NCBI GenBank assembly: GCA_026985775.1
Contig: JALSPV010000008.1
Span: 1-5,558 of the forward strand
DNA length: 5,558 bases
Reading direction: 5' to 3'
DNA from: Candidatus Aenigmatarchaeota archaeon
GTDB taxonomy: Archaea > Aenigmatarchaeota > Aenigmatarchaeia > Aenigmatarchaeales > SZUA-1535
The position numbers and the translations under genes were made by a program. How positions within the stretch are numbered: position 1 is the first letter of the stretch; each line of letters opens with the position of its first letter. The notes below the pieces were generated by a model, which was not told the DNA's origin, searched no databases, and saw nothing but the letters and a program-made list of their open reading frames with translations. Below are positions 1 to 5,549 of this stretch, piece after piece.

Positions 1-198
1 GCGGCGCGAAAATCCACATTTCAACTGGGTTAGAATCAGACCATAGTGGGATTGAAAGATGCATTAGCACTAGTATTTCCATTGTTATACAAGCTAGTTA
101 GAATCAGACCATAGTGGGATTGAAAGAACATACTGATTGTGTGTATCATCCCACCACAAAAAACCTGAGTTAGAATCAGACCATAGTGGGATTGAAAG
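1..198 (+). CRISPR. CRISPR array, leader-distal end (3 repeats, 2 full spacers, 1 cut spacer)
   Basis: Three identical 30-nt repeats lie at 29-58, 97-126 and 169-198; each starts GTTAGAATCAGACC and ends GTGGGATTGAAAG. The spacers between them are 38 nt (59-96) and 42 nt (127-168), and 28 nt of a further spacer is cut by the window edge. The 3' end ATTGAAAG is the 8-nt handle left at the 5' end of mature crRNAs after Cas6 cleavage in archaeal type I/III systems. Transcription is therefore inferred to run rightward, with the leader off the left edge and 198 as the old, leader-distal end. The repeat resembles, from memory, one of Archaeoglobus fulgidus. A weak hairpin is possible inside it: AATC/GATT, a 3-nt bulge, then CCA/TGG around a TAG loop. 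The last repeat shows no decay. No cas genes are in the window, so the subtype cannot be stated. Confidence 0.97.
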
Positions 199-216
199 TA
201 GTTTTTTATGTTTTCA
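199..216 (+). terminator. T-rich trailer after the CRISPR array
   Basis: Directly after the last repeat the + strand has T6 (202-207), then ATG, then T4 (211-214). Archaeal RNA polymerase terminates at T-rich stretches without needing a hairpin, so this may end the pre-crRNA and shield the next gene from read-through. The position agrees with the rightward transcription inferred from the repeat handle. The surrounding DNA is AT-rich, so the T-run alone is weak evidence. Confidence 0.35.
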
Positions 217-277
217 CATTCTTTAATTCTTTTACTATTTAAAAGATTATGTGGCTTTAGCCATTGTATTTTATATT

Positions 278-285
278 TTTATATT
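278..285 (+). promoter_or_regulatory. TATA box for the DJ-1-like gene
   Basis: TTTATATT is centred about 27 bp upstream of the ATG at 309. That is the distance expected between an archaeal TATA box and the transcription start when the mRNA is leaderless. No Shine-Dalgarno sequence precedes 309, which agrees with a leaderless start. The region is AT-rich, so other TATA-like words lie nearby. Confidence 0.5.
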
Positions 286-308
286 TCAATAATTCAAAAG
301 ATAAATTT

Positions 309-998
309 ATGAAAAATTTGTCGAAAAATTTTAAAGCGCCTTTCCTAACAATTTTTATATTTCTTACAATAGCTCTGGGGTTGGTTTATTTCTTTGGCTT
401 TTTTCACCCACAAGGAAAACCTTTAAAAACAGCTACTACAAGAGAAAAAATAGAACGAGGTGAGCCACACATGGAAAAAGGGAAAATACTTATGATAATA
501 GCACCCGAAAATTTCAGAGATGAAGAATACCTCAAACCAAAGAAAATTTTCGAGGCAAACGGCTTTGAAGTGGATACGGCTTCTACAAGAATGGGTAAGG
601 CCGTTGGTATGCTCGGAACAGAGGTGAAGGTCAACAAAATCGTTTATGAACTTTCTCCTAACGAATATGATGCTATTGTCCTTGTTGGTGGTATAGGCGC
701 ACAGGTTTTCTTTGAGGATGAAAAAATCCATGAGTTTTTGAGAACCGCCTATGAAGAAGGAAAAATAGTAGCTGCCATATGTATTTCCCCTGTTACGCTT
801 GCTAAGGCCGGGTTGCTTAAGGGTAAGCGTGCAACTGTTTGGCCAAGTGAAGCAGAGACACTGAAAAAATACGGTGCAAAGTATACGGGCAATGCTGTAG
901 AAGTTGATGGAAATATAGTAACAGCAAATGGGCCGGAAGCAGCGGAACAGTTTGGTGAAACTATTGTTAAGCTTCTTACCGAAAAGACTTCTGATTAA
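309..998 (+). CDS. Membrane-anchored DJ-1/PfpI family protein
   Basis: A 229-residue protein with a Lys-rich N-terminus, one hydrophobic segment (about residues 11-32), a charged linker (34-58) and a DJ-1/PfpI domain (about 59-225). Domain marks are the first strand KILMIIAPENF with FRDEE (69-73), the VLVGG turn (124-128), and the nucleophile elbow AAICIS with Cys158. In PfpI-type peptidases His follows the Cys; here it is Ile159, so a PfpI-like protease is unlikely. A chaperone, glyoxalase/deglycase or redox-stress role is possible but unproven. The positive N-terminus predicts an anchor with the domain outside the cytoplasm. ATG 309 was chosen over the upstream in-frame TTG at 264 because the latter lies upstream of the TATA box and so would not be transcribed from it. 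Met55 (ATG 471) follows a strong Shine-Dalgarno site and may begin a 175-residue soluble form, close to the usual family length. The gene converges on ftsY across 34 bp. Confidence 0.9.
   Translation: MKNLSKNFKAPFLTIFIFLTIALGLVYFFGFFHPQGKPLKTATTREKIERGEPHMEKGKILMIIAPENFRDEEYLKPKKIFEANGFEVDTASTRMGKAVGMLGTEVKVNKIVYELSPNEYDAIVLVGGIGAQVFFEDEKIHEFLRTAYEEGKIVAAICISPVTLAKAGLLKGKRATVWPSEAETLKKYGAKYTGNAVEVDGNIVTANGPEAAEQFGETIVKLLTEKTSD
457..464 (+). promoter_or_regulatory. Strong internal Shine-Dalgarno before Met55 of the DJ-1-like gene
   Basis: GAGGTGAG matches the anti-Shine-Dalgarno end of archaeal 16S rRNA and sits 7 nt before the in-frame ATG at 471. The same word type (AGGTGA, 6-nt spacing) precedes the small membrane protein at 2416. 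Translation from 471 would give the DJ-1 domain without its membrane segment. The site also encodes residues 50-52 (Arg-Gly-Glu), so it could be chance. Confidence 0.55.
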
Positions 999-1032
999 GT
1001 TAATTTTCGTGTTCAAATAATCATTCAAGTGC

Positions 1033-2049
1033 TTAAGAAAAAAGAATCTTTATTATCTTCTTAGGATCGAATTTTTCCAAATCACCATATTCCTGTCCTT
1101 TCCCAAGGAAAAGCACTGGTCTTGGAAGTTTGTAAAGTGCTGAAATTATCGAACCTCCTTTTTCGTAAACATCCACTTTTGTGAAAACGTATGCATCTAC
1201 ACCAACTGCCTCGTTGAACATCTTCACTTGTTCAACAATGTCATTGCCAGTAAGAGCGTCTAAAACGAGAACCTTTAAATCAGGCTTATTTACTCTACAT
1301 ATTTTTCTTAGCTCCTCTACAAGGCTTTGATTCGTATGCGTTCTTCCTGCAGTGTCTGCAAGAACAACATCTATTCCGCGCGCTTCTGCATGTTTTATTG
1401 CATCAAATATAACTGCTGCGGGATCAGCACCGTAATGGTGTTTTATTACATTTATTCCAAGTTTTTTCCCGTGTTCTTCAAGCTGCTCAATGGAAGCAGC
1501 CCTGAAAGTATCACCAGCTGCGAAAACAACCTTATAGCCCCTTTCCTTTAACAAATACCCGATCTTTGCTATGGTTGTTGTTTTTCCTGCACCGTTAAAT
1601 CCGAGAAAAACTATTACGAATGGTTTTTTCTTTTTAATTTCTTTCTCTATGTCTATCTTCGGGACAGAAAGTATTTTTTCTATAGCCTCTTCGAAAGCTT
1701 TTTTCACAAGCTTTTCTATCTCATCTCTTTTAACTTTTTTTCCAATAAGAGAACTCTTAACATCCTCGCATATTTTTTCAGCCGCTTCTAAGGCTACATC
1801 GCTCTCAAGAAGCATCAACTGAATATCCCACAACACGTCCTTTATATCTTCCTCTTTAATCTCTCTTTCTCTCGAAATTCTCCGTATTATTTTCGGTTTT
1901 TCTCTTTTTTCTTTCTTATCCTTTTTTTCTGCTTTTTTAGCCTCTTTACGTTTAGCGGGTTTTGGTTCTTCGATTATTTCTTTTTCTTCAACTTTTTTTG
2001 AAAGCTTGGAAATTGCCTCTTTGAGTTTTTTCTTGAAAACGCTAAACAT
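1033..2049 (-). CDS. ftsY: Signal recognition particle receptor FtsY
   Basis: SRP receptor GTPase of 338 residues. It binds the SRP54-ribosome complex at the membrane, and the paired GTPases drive hand-over of nascent membrane and secreted proteins to the Sec translocon. Layout: a Lys/Glu-rich N-terminal region (1-65) that probably contacts lipid and ribosome, the helical N domain (about 66-135), then the G domain. Motifs are G1 GFNGAGKT (150-157), G2 DTFRAAS (180-186), G3 DTAGR (232-236), DALTGND (264-270), G4 TKVD (290-293) and the G5/closing loop LGKGQ (315-319). The acidic A-domain extension of bacterial FtsY is short here, as is usual in archaea. The TFRAASIEQL form and the domain order separate it from SRP54, which would carry a Met-rich M domain. 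The start has no Shine-Dalgarno site. The gene lies 49 bp downstream of the small membrane protein gene on the same strand. Confidence 0.97.
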   Translation of the reverse strand: MFSVFKKKLKEAISKLSKKVEEKEIIEEPKPAKRKEAKKAEKKDKKEKREKPKIIRRISREREIKEEDIKDVLWDIQLMLLESDVALEAAEKICEDVKSSLIGKKVKRDEIEKLVKKAFEEAIEKILSVPKIDIEKEIKKKKPFVIVFLGFNGAGKTTTIAKIGYLLKERGYKVVFAAGDTFRAASIEQLEEHGKKLGINVIKHHYGADPAAVIFDAIKHAEARGIDVVLADTAGRTHTNQSLVEELRKICRVNKPDLKVLVLDALTGNDIVEQVKMFNEAVGVDAYVFTKVDVYEKGGSIISALYKLPRPVLFLGKGQEYGDLEKFDPKKIIKILFS

Positions 2050-2070
2050 AAAAAATAAATTGGAAAAAAG

Positions 2071-2082
2071 AAATAAAAATAT
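2071..2082 (-). promoter_or_regulatory. Possible TATA box for ftsY
   Basis: On the minus strand ATATTTTTATTT is centred about 27 bp before the ftsY ATG and there is no Shine-Dalgarno site, so a leaderless ftsY transcript is possible in addition to co-transcription with the upstream gene. The stretch is a low-complexity A/T run, so support is weak. Confidence 0.3.
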
Positions 2083-2098
2083 GTTTGAAAAGAACTAA

Positions 2099-2416
2099 TT
2101 ATCTTTTACTTTTCTTCCTGATTCTTCTTTCTTTTCGCTCTTCTTTTTCTTCATCTTCTTTTAGTTCGTGCTCAATTTCTTCTTCCATTTTTTCAATCTT
2201 GAGTTCCTCAATTTCTATCCACACGATGAGTATTCCTATGATTATTATCATGGGTGGTATTGCTCCTAAGAGCACTGTCTTGAATGCTTCCCATGCGAAT
2301 CCTGTCTTAATCCCTGCAACTGTTACTGGAACGAGCCAGTGGGGTATTATCGCGTATAGCCCTGCTATTATTAGCAGAATACCTATAATTATTTTTCCTA
2401 TGAGTCCCTTGCACAT
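2099..2416 (-). CDS. Small membrane protein, two helices and a charged C-terminal tail
   Basis: A 105-residue protein that I do not recognise. Two hydrophobic segments are plain: about residues 6-30 (IGKIIIGILLIIAGLYAIIP) and 46-68 (ending IIIIGILIVWIEIEE). The intervening loop contains PHWLVP and AGIKTGFAWE. The tail (69-105) is almost all Glu, Lys and Arg, acidic first and basic last, likely helical and cytoplasmic, making a hairpin with both ends inside. The start is well supported: AGGTGA lies 6 nt before the ATG and a TATA-like ATTTAAAT lies about 40 bp before it. It is the promoter-proximal gene ahead of ftsY with a 49-bp gap, so co-transcription is likely. A role linked to membrane targeting is only a guess from position. 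The opposite-strand frame here is a shadow, rich in Ser and Phe codons opposite the Glu/Lys tail. Confidence 0.8.
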   Translation of the reverse strand: MCKGLIGKIIIGILLIIAGLYAIIPHWLVPVTVAGIKTGFAWEAFKTVLLGAIPPMIIIIGILIVWIEIEELKIEKMEEEIEHELKEDEEKEERKERRIRKKSKR

Positions 2417-2422
2417 GTGCTT

Positions 2423-2428
2423 TCACCT
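2423..2428 (-). promoter_or_regulatory. Shine-Dalgarno of the small membrane protein gene
   Basis: AGGTGA on the minus strand, 6 nt before the ATG at 2416, fits the archaeal anti-Shine-Dalgarno sequence and fixes the start. With the TATA box at 2452-2459 the mRNA would begin close to this site. Confidence 0.7.
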
Positions 2429-2431
2429 GCA

Positions 2432-2439
2432 TTTTTAAA
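2432..2439 (+). promoter_or_regulatory. TATA box for the MBL-fold gene
   Basis: TTTTTAAA is centred about 27 bp before the ATG at 2463, and that start has no Shine-Dalgarno site, which fits a leaderless rightward transcript. It lies within the leader region of the divergent leftward gene. Confidence 0.45.
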
Positions 2440-2451
2440 GCTTGTATACCT

Positions 2452-2459
2452 ATTTAAAT
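2452..2459 (-). promoter_or_regulatory. TATA box for the leftward membrane protein-ftsY unit
   Basis: The self-complementary word ATTTAAAT is centred about 27 bp before a predicted leftward start near 2428, just ahead of the Shine-Dalgarno site. Because it is palindromic it could be read on either strand. Distance and placement favour the leftward gene. Confidence 0.45.
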
Positions 2460-2462
2460 TTG

Positions 2463-3112
2463 ATGGAATACAGCACACAAAAGATTTCAAAGGGTATTTT
2501 AAGTATCATTCCACAAAGCGTATTTTCATCTAATATTTACATCATCGACGAAAAGCTTGTTATAGACGCGGGAACAAAGATGTTTGGAAAATTGGTTGTA
2601 GAGACTTTGAAAAAGCTTTCTTTCTCCCCAGAAAATATTGTGCTAACGCATATGCACTGGGATCATATCGGAGGAGCAAAAATATTTTCCATAAGCTTTT
2701 TGCTTGTAAAATTTTAATCCACAAAAATGACTTTGAAATTCTTTGCTCGCACCCCGAGTGGAGTATGCACAAGCTTTTTGGAGAAAGTTTTGAGATGCCA
2801 ATCATATCACGTGTGCTTGGAAAAGGAGAAGAATTAACAACAAAAAACTATACTTTTAAAGTTCTTCATACACCTGGCCACACCCCCGGAAGTATATGCC
2901 TTTATGACGAAAAGAAAGGGGTGCTGATTTCAGGAAATACATTTTTTGGGTTTTGTATAGGGAGAACAGATTTACCAGGAGGAAGCGAAAAAGATCTCTT
3001 CAACTCTCTCAAAACACTTTCTTCTCTTTCTATAGAACTTTTACTCCCCGGACACGGAGAACCTGTTAAAGGAAAAATCTCTCAGCTCATTAGAAAATTT
3101 CTTGAAAGGTAA
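2463..3112 (+). pseudogene. Metallo-beta-lactamase-fold hydrolase (glyoxalase II-like), frameshifted
   Basis: The reading frame from ATG 2463 covers the fold start and HMHWDH, then ends at the TAA of 2715-2717 after 84 residues. The remainder continues in the -1 frame to 3112. Adding one A to the A5 run at 2678-2682 restores a continuous 216-residue protein reading GGAKNIFHKLF across the join. In restored numbering the metal sites are His63, His65, Asp67, His68 (HMHWDH), His140 (PGHTPGS) and His198 (PGHGEP). The usual bridging Asp of the GDT motif is Asn159 (AAT at 2936-2938). GRTDLPGGS (167-175) is typical of glyoxalase II-like thiolester hydrolases. The A-run length could be a real mutation, a sequencing error or, less likely, recoding. 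The TTG at 2442 extends the frame by 7 codons but gives no family match. The 3' end overlaps the helicase gene by 72 bp, tail to tail. Confidence 0.85.
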
Positions 3113-5077
3113 ATAGCTTCCTTTTTTCTTTGCAAACTCAACAAGTTTTTTGTACACTTTGTGCACACAGACGGTTTTACTGTTACCTATTACTATCAAC
3201 TTTCTTTTTGCACGTGTTAGCGCAACATTAAGTCTGCGAACATCTTTGAGAAAACCTATTTTGGATTCACGGTTGCTTCTAACAAGAGAAATCATTATCA
3301 CTTCTTTTTCTCTTCCTTGGAATGCATCAACCGTCGAGATTTCCACACCCTCAAAATTTTTTAGAAGGTTTCTCAATCTTTCAACCTGATCTTCGTACGG
3401 TGTTATTATTCCGATGTTCTCCTCTTTTACGCCATTCTGTATTAAAGTAATTGTACAGAGCCTTACTATCTCTGCTTCCAAAGGATTTTCACGAGATGTT
3501 GAAGAAATCTTTCTCATCTCTTCATTACTTTCGCATGTATGCGTGTCTATGAAAACAAGCGGCTTGAAAAAGAGAAGGAAATAAGAAAAGCCATTAAGCA
3601 TTTGCCTCGAAGATGCATACTCACCATTTAAAATGTCTTGAAGTGTTATGTTTTTTACGTTCTCTGCTGCACTAAGCTTTGAGCTGTAAAATATTCTACT
3701 TGGAAACTCCATTAGCAAAGAGTTCATTCTGTACTGAACTGTTAGCATAGTAGAACACTGAGGACACGAAAGTATAAGCATCTCGAATAGACTTTTCTCA
3801 AGCTCTTTCGCATGCTTACTTTTTACTGTTGGTGGAAGCTGTTTATGATCACCCGCTAAAACGAATTTCTCAGCTTTAGAAATCGGTATTAGTGCACAGG
3901 GAATCATAGACTGAGATGCTTCATCTATTACAGCAACATCAAAATCATTTGGAACAAATTCGAGCGCACACGAAGAATTTGTTGCAAGCACAACTTCACA
4001 GTTTGAAACTATTTCTTCTGCTATTTTTTCTTCGAGCTTTCTAAGCTTTTTTAGGTTTTCAGATAGTTTTCCGGAAAGCTTTATCCATTCTGCCATGGAC
4101 TTTATTTGCTCTATTTTCAGACCTCTTTTTGCTTCCCCTTTTTTTGCAAGTAAAAGTATTTCATCATCACTCAATCCGCGCCTTAATTGCGGTGTGGGTT
4201 TTAAAAATTCTTCTCTCAGTATTTTTAATTCCTCTATTCTTTTTCGAAGAGATGATACTTTCTCAAAGTCTTCGTGCTCTTCCATTTTTGCGAAAAGAGT
4301 CATTGCTCTAAGTGCGGGTAAAACGCGAGAAAAATGACCTATTCTTACAGCGTTTACCTTTCCATTAAGCCTTTCTGCAAGATTATCGACAGCCACATTT
4401 GTTTCTGCTGCTACAAGTACGCGGTTACCGTGCTTAACTTCCTGCATTACTATTTCAGCAAGTGTTGTTGTTTTACCTGTGCCAAATGGACCGTGAATAA
4501 GGAAAAATTCGTTTGCACCAAGCGCAAGTTTCACTGCTTTCTTTTGCGAAGGATTTAGAGAGGTATTGAAAAACTTAACATCTTTTTTACTTGGCTCTAC
4601 TGGTTTTTTCAATCCAAGCGCGTATTCAATTGCCTTAATACACATTTTACTTGGCTCTTGCAACACAGCTAACATTCTTTTGAAGGTAGTTTCATTGGCA
4701 AAGAAGTCTACTCTTACATTTCTTGAAGTAAACCAATCTCTGACATCTTCCAAAGCAACAACAATGAAGTTTTTCCCTTTCTCAAGCACGTATGCCTTAA
4801 CATTCTCTTTTAGCGGGTTACCTCTGCTCAAAAGAACAAGATCACCAGAAGAAATGTTCGTAACTATTTCTTTAGCTCTTCCAAGTTTGACTATCTTATA
4901 TCCGAACTCCTCTCCTATAACTTTGCCCTTTAAACCCACAACTGCTTTTCCTCTTGCTTCTCTCTGAGCACCACTCAACCTTTTTATCTCTAACCAATTC
5001 TCCTTTATCTCTTCTTTCATTTCTATTTGTACAAGCGTTTGAAGTCTTTTCAGGAATTTCTCTACTTTTTTTCTCAT
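3041..5077 (-). CDS. UPF1/IGHMBP2-like superfamily 1B helicase
   Basis: A 678-residue ATP-dependent 5'-3' DNA/RNA helicase, near the usual length. The N-terminal LSGAQREARGKAVVGL (34-49) and the following beta-rich part to about 130 match the barrel region of IGHMBP2-like proteins and support ATG 5077. Helicase motifs in order: Q LNPSQ (174-178), I GPFGTGKT (196-203), Ia AAETNVAVDNL (223-233), II DEAS (385-388), III GDHKQLPP (409-416), the QYRM box (448-451), IV GIITPYEDQV (556-565), V DAFQGRE (584-590) and VI RRLNVALTRAK (614-624). All catalytic residues are present. Residues about 262-355 form a helical, charged insertion between Ia and II, as the family's stalk and 1C do. No Shine-Dalgarno site precedes the start; a weak TTAAAAT lies about 25 bp before it. 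It follows the 133-residue gene by 42 bp. Substrate and pathway (repair, replication or RNA handling) cannot be told from sequence. Confidence 0.95.
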   Translation of the reverse strand: MRKKVEKFLKRLQTLVQIEMKEEIKENWLEIKRLSGAQREARGKAVVGLKGKVIGEEFGYKIVKLGRAKEIVTNISSGDLVLLSRGNPLKENVKAYVLEKGKNFIVVALEDVRDWFTSRNVRVDFFANETTFKRMLAVLQEPSKMCIKAIEYALGLKKPVEPSKKDVKFFNTSLNPSQKKAVKLALGANEFFLIHGPFGTGKTTTLAEIVMQEVKHGNRVLVAAETNVAVDNLAERLNGKVNAVRIGHFSRVLPALRAMTLFAKMEEHEDFEKVSSLRKRIEELKILREEFLKPTPQLRRGLSDDEILLLAKKGEAKRGLKIEQIKSMAEWIKLSGKLSENLKKLRKLEEKIAEEIVSNCEVVLATNSSCALEFVPNDFDVAVIDEASQSMIPCALIPISKAEKFVLAGDHKQLPPTVKSKHAKELEKSLFEMLILSCPQCSTMLTVQYRMNSLLMEFPSRIFYSSKLSAAENVKNITLQDILNGEYASSRQMLNGFSYFLLFFKPLVFIDTHTCESNEEMRKISSTSRENPLEAEIVRLCTITLIQNGVKEENIGIITPYEDQVERLRNLLKNFEGVEISTVDAFQGREKEVIMISLVRSNRESKIGFLKDVRRLNVALTRAKRKLIVIGNSKTVCVHKVYKKLVEFAKKKGSYLPFKKFSNELRDFSFNRFSVSGE
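3122..3130 (+). terminator. Possible T-rich terminator after the MBL-fold gene
   Basis: T6 followed by CTT begins 9 nt after the MBL stop codon at 3110-3112 and could end the rightward transcript. On the other strand the same bases encode the Lys run near the helicase C-terminus, so the T-run may simply reflect those codons. Confidence 0.25.
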
Positions 5078-5119
5078 TGCTAAGAAGCCTTTACGGAAAT
5101 TTTAAGAAGTTTTTGATGC

Positions 5120-5521
5120 CTATGCTATAATGATATCTTTATAAACATCATCTTTGGGTTTAATTTTTCTTTCCAAGTAAACTATAATTTTTCCGAGTGC
5201 TAGACATTCTTCATCATCACTATATCTTTCTATAACATCCTCCCAGCCGGTAGGATATCTTTCAGTGCTACCACCGAGAATTCTTAAAACATCTAACATT
5301 TTTTCTATTTCTACACCACATCTTACTTTTAATCCATAATTTCTTTCTATCGATTCAATGGTTTTTTCTACAACTTCTCCTCTCTTTGGATGAGTATATT
5401 CAGAGTAATAAAGCATTTGTCTTATATATTCTTTTCCCACTTCTTTTATAGGCGTTACATAAACCCCGTCTTTTTTTATTCTTTCTTCATTGATTTCTTC
5501 AATTATACTATTAAATGCCAT
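5120..5521 (-). CDS. Hypothetical protein, 133 residues
   Basis: I do not recognise this protein. It is soluble, charged and mostly helical by eye, with no membrane segment, signal peptide, nucleotide-binding motif or obvious helix-turn-helix. Notable parts are a Glu/Lys-rich first 30 residues, YYSEYTHPKRGEVVEKTIESI (about 38-58, Tyr-rich then helical), a central helix around EIEKMLDVLRILGG (71-84), and TERYPTGWEDVIERYSDDEECLALG (86-110), followed by a last strand or helix KIIVYLERK. Two Cys (68 and 106) are far apart. The start is supported by a TATA box about 27 bp ahead, giving a leaderless mRNA. The gene precedes the helicase by 42 bp on the same strand, so the two may be co-transcribed. 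A perfect inverted repeat lies between its TATA box and start. It could be an accessory factor of the helicase or a regulator, but nothing in the sequence decides this. Confidence 0.75.
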   Translation of the reverse strand: MAFNSIIEEINEERIKKDGVYVTPIKEVGKEYIRQMLYYSEYTHPKRGEVVEKTIESIERNYGLKVRCGVEIEKMLDVLRILGGSTERYPTGWEDVIERYSDDEECLALGKIIVYLERKIKPKDDVYKDIIIA

Positions 5522-5549
5522 ATATTATTACTTTTCAGTAATAATATAT
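5520..5549. promoter_or_regulatory. Perfect 12-bp inverted repeat at the start of the hypothetical gene (candidate operator)
   Basis: The arms 5520-5531 and 5538-5549 (core GTAATAATATA and its complement) are perfectly paired around the 6-nt centre TTTTCA. The palindrome covers the space between the TATA box and the ATG at 5521, where a bound dimer would block RNA polymerase. If the mRNA is leaderless the site is not transcribed as a hairpin, so a DNA operator is more likely than an RNA element. Confidence 0.5.

Noticed and set aside
114..154. 7-bp complementarity between the second repeat (114-120) and spacer 2 (148-154)
   Set aside because: It could fold back in the pre-crRNA, but a 7-mer match over this many positions is not far from chance and does not extend.
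1..168. Possible self-targeting spacers
   Set aside because: I saw no stretch in the rest of the window that matches the two full spacers or the cut one beyond short words.
264..308. TTG at 264 as the start of the DJ-1-like gene
   Set aside because: The extra codons include the TATA box for the start at 309 and encode an aromatic, low-complexity stretch. ATG 309 is at the right promoter distance.
423..1028. Long minus-strand open frame opposite the DJ-1-like gene
   Set aside because: The translation is low in family character, rich in Cys, Phe and Tyr, and lies wholly opposite a gene with clear DJ-1 motifs.
999..1032. Hairpin terminator between the convergent DJ-1-like and ftsY genes
   Set aside because: The repeated TTCAA words are direct, not inverted, and neither strand has a T-run longer than four.
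2085..2438. Plus-strand frame opposite the small membrane protein, with a hydrophobic start
   Set aside because: The Ser/Phe-rich text is the complement of Glu/Lys codons. The minus-strand reading has a Shine-Dalgarno site and two clean membrane helices.
3753..3764. CPQC motif (residues 438-441) in the helicase as a zinc site
   Set aside because: No second Cys/His pair lies at a suitable distance, and the spot is a variable linker before the QYRM box.
4566..4967. Plus-strand frame of 133 codons inside the helicase gene
   Set aside because: It is opposite the conserved helicase N-terminal region, has no ribosome site or promoter, and reads as a shadow.
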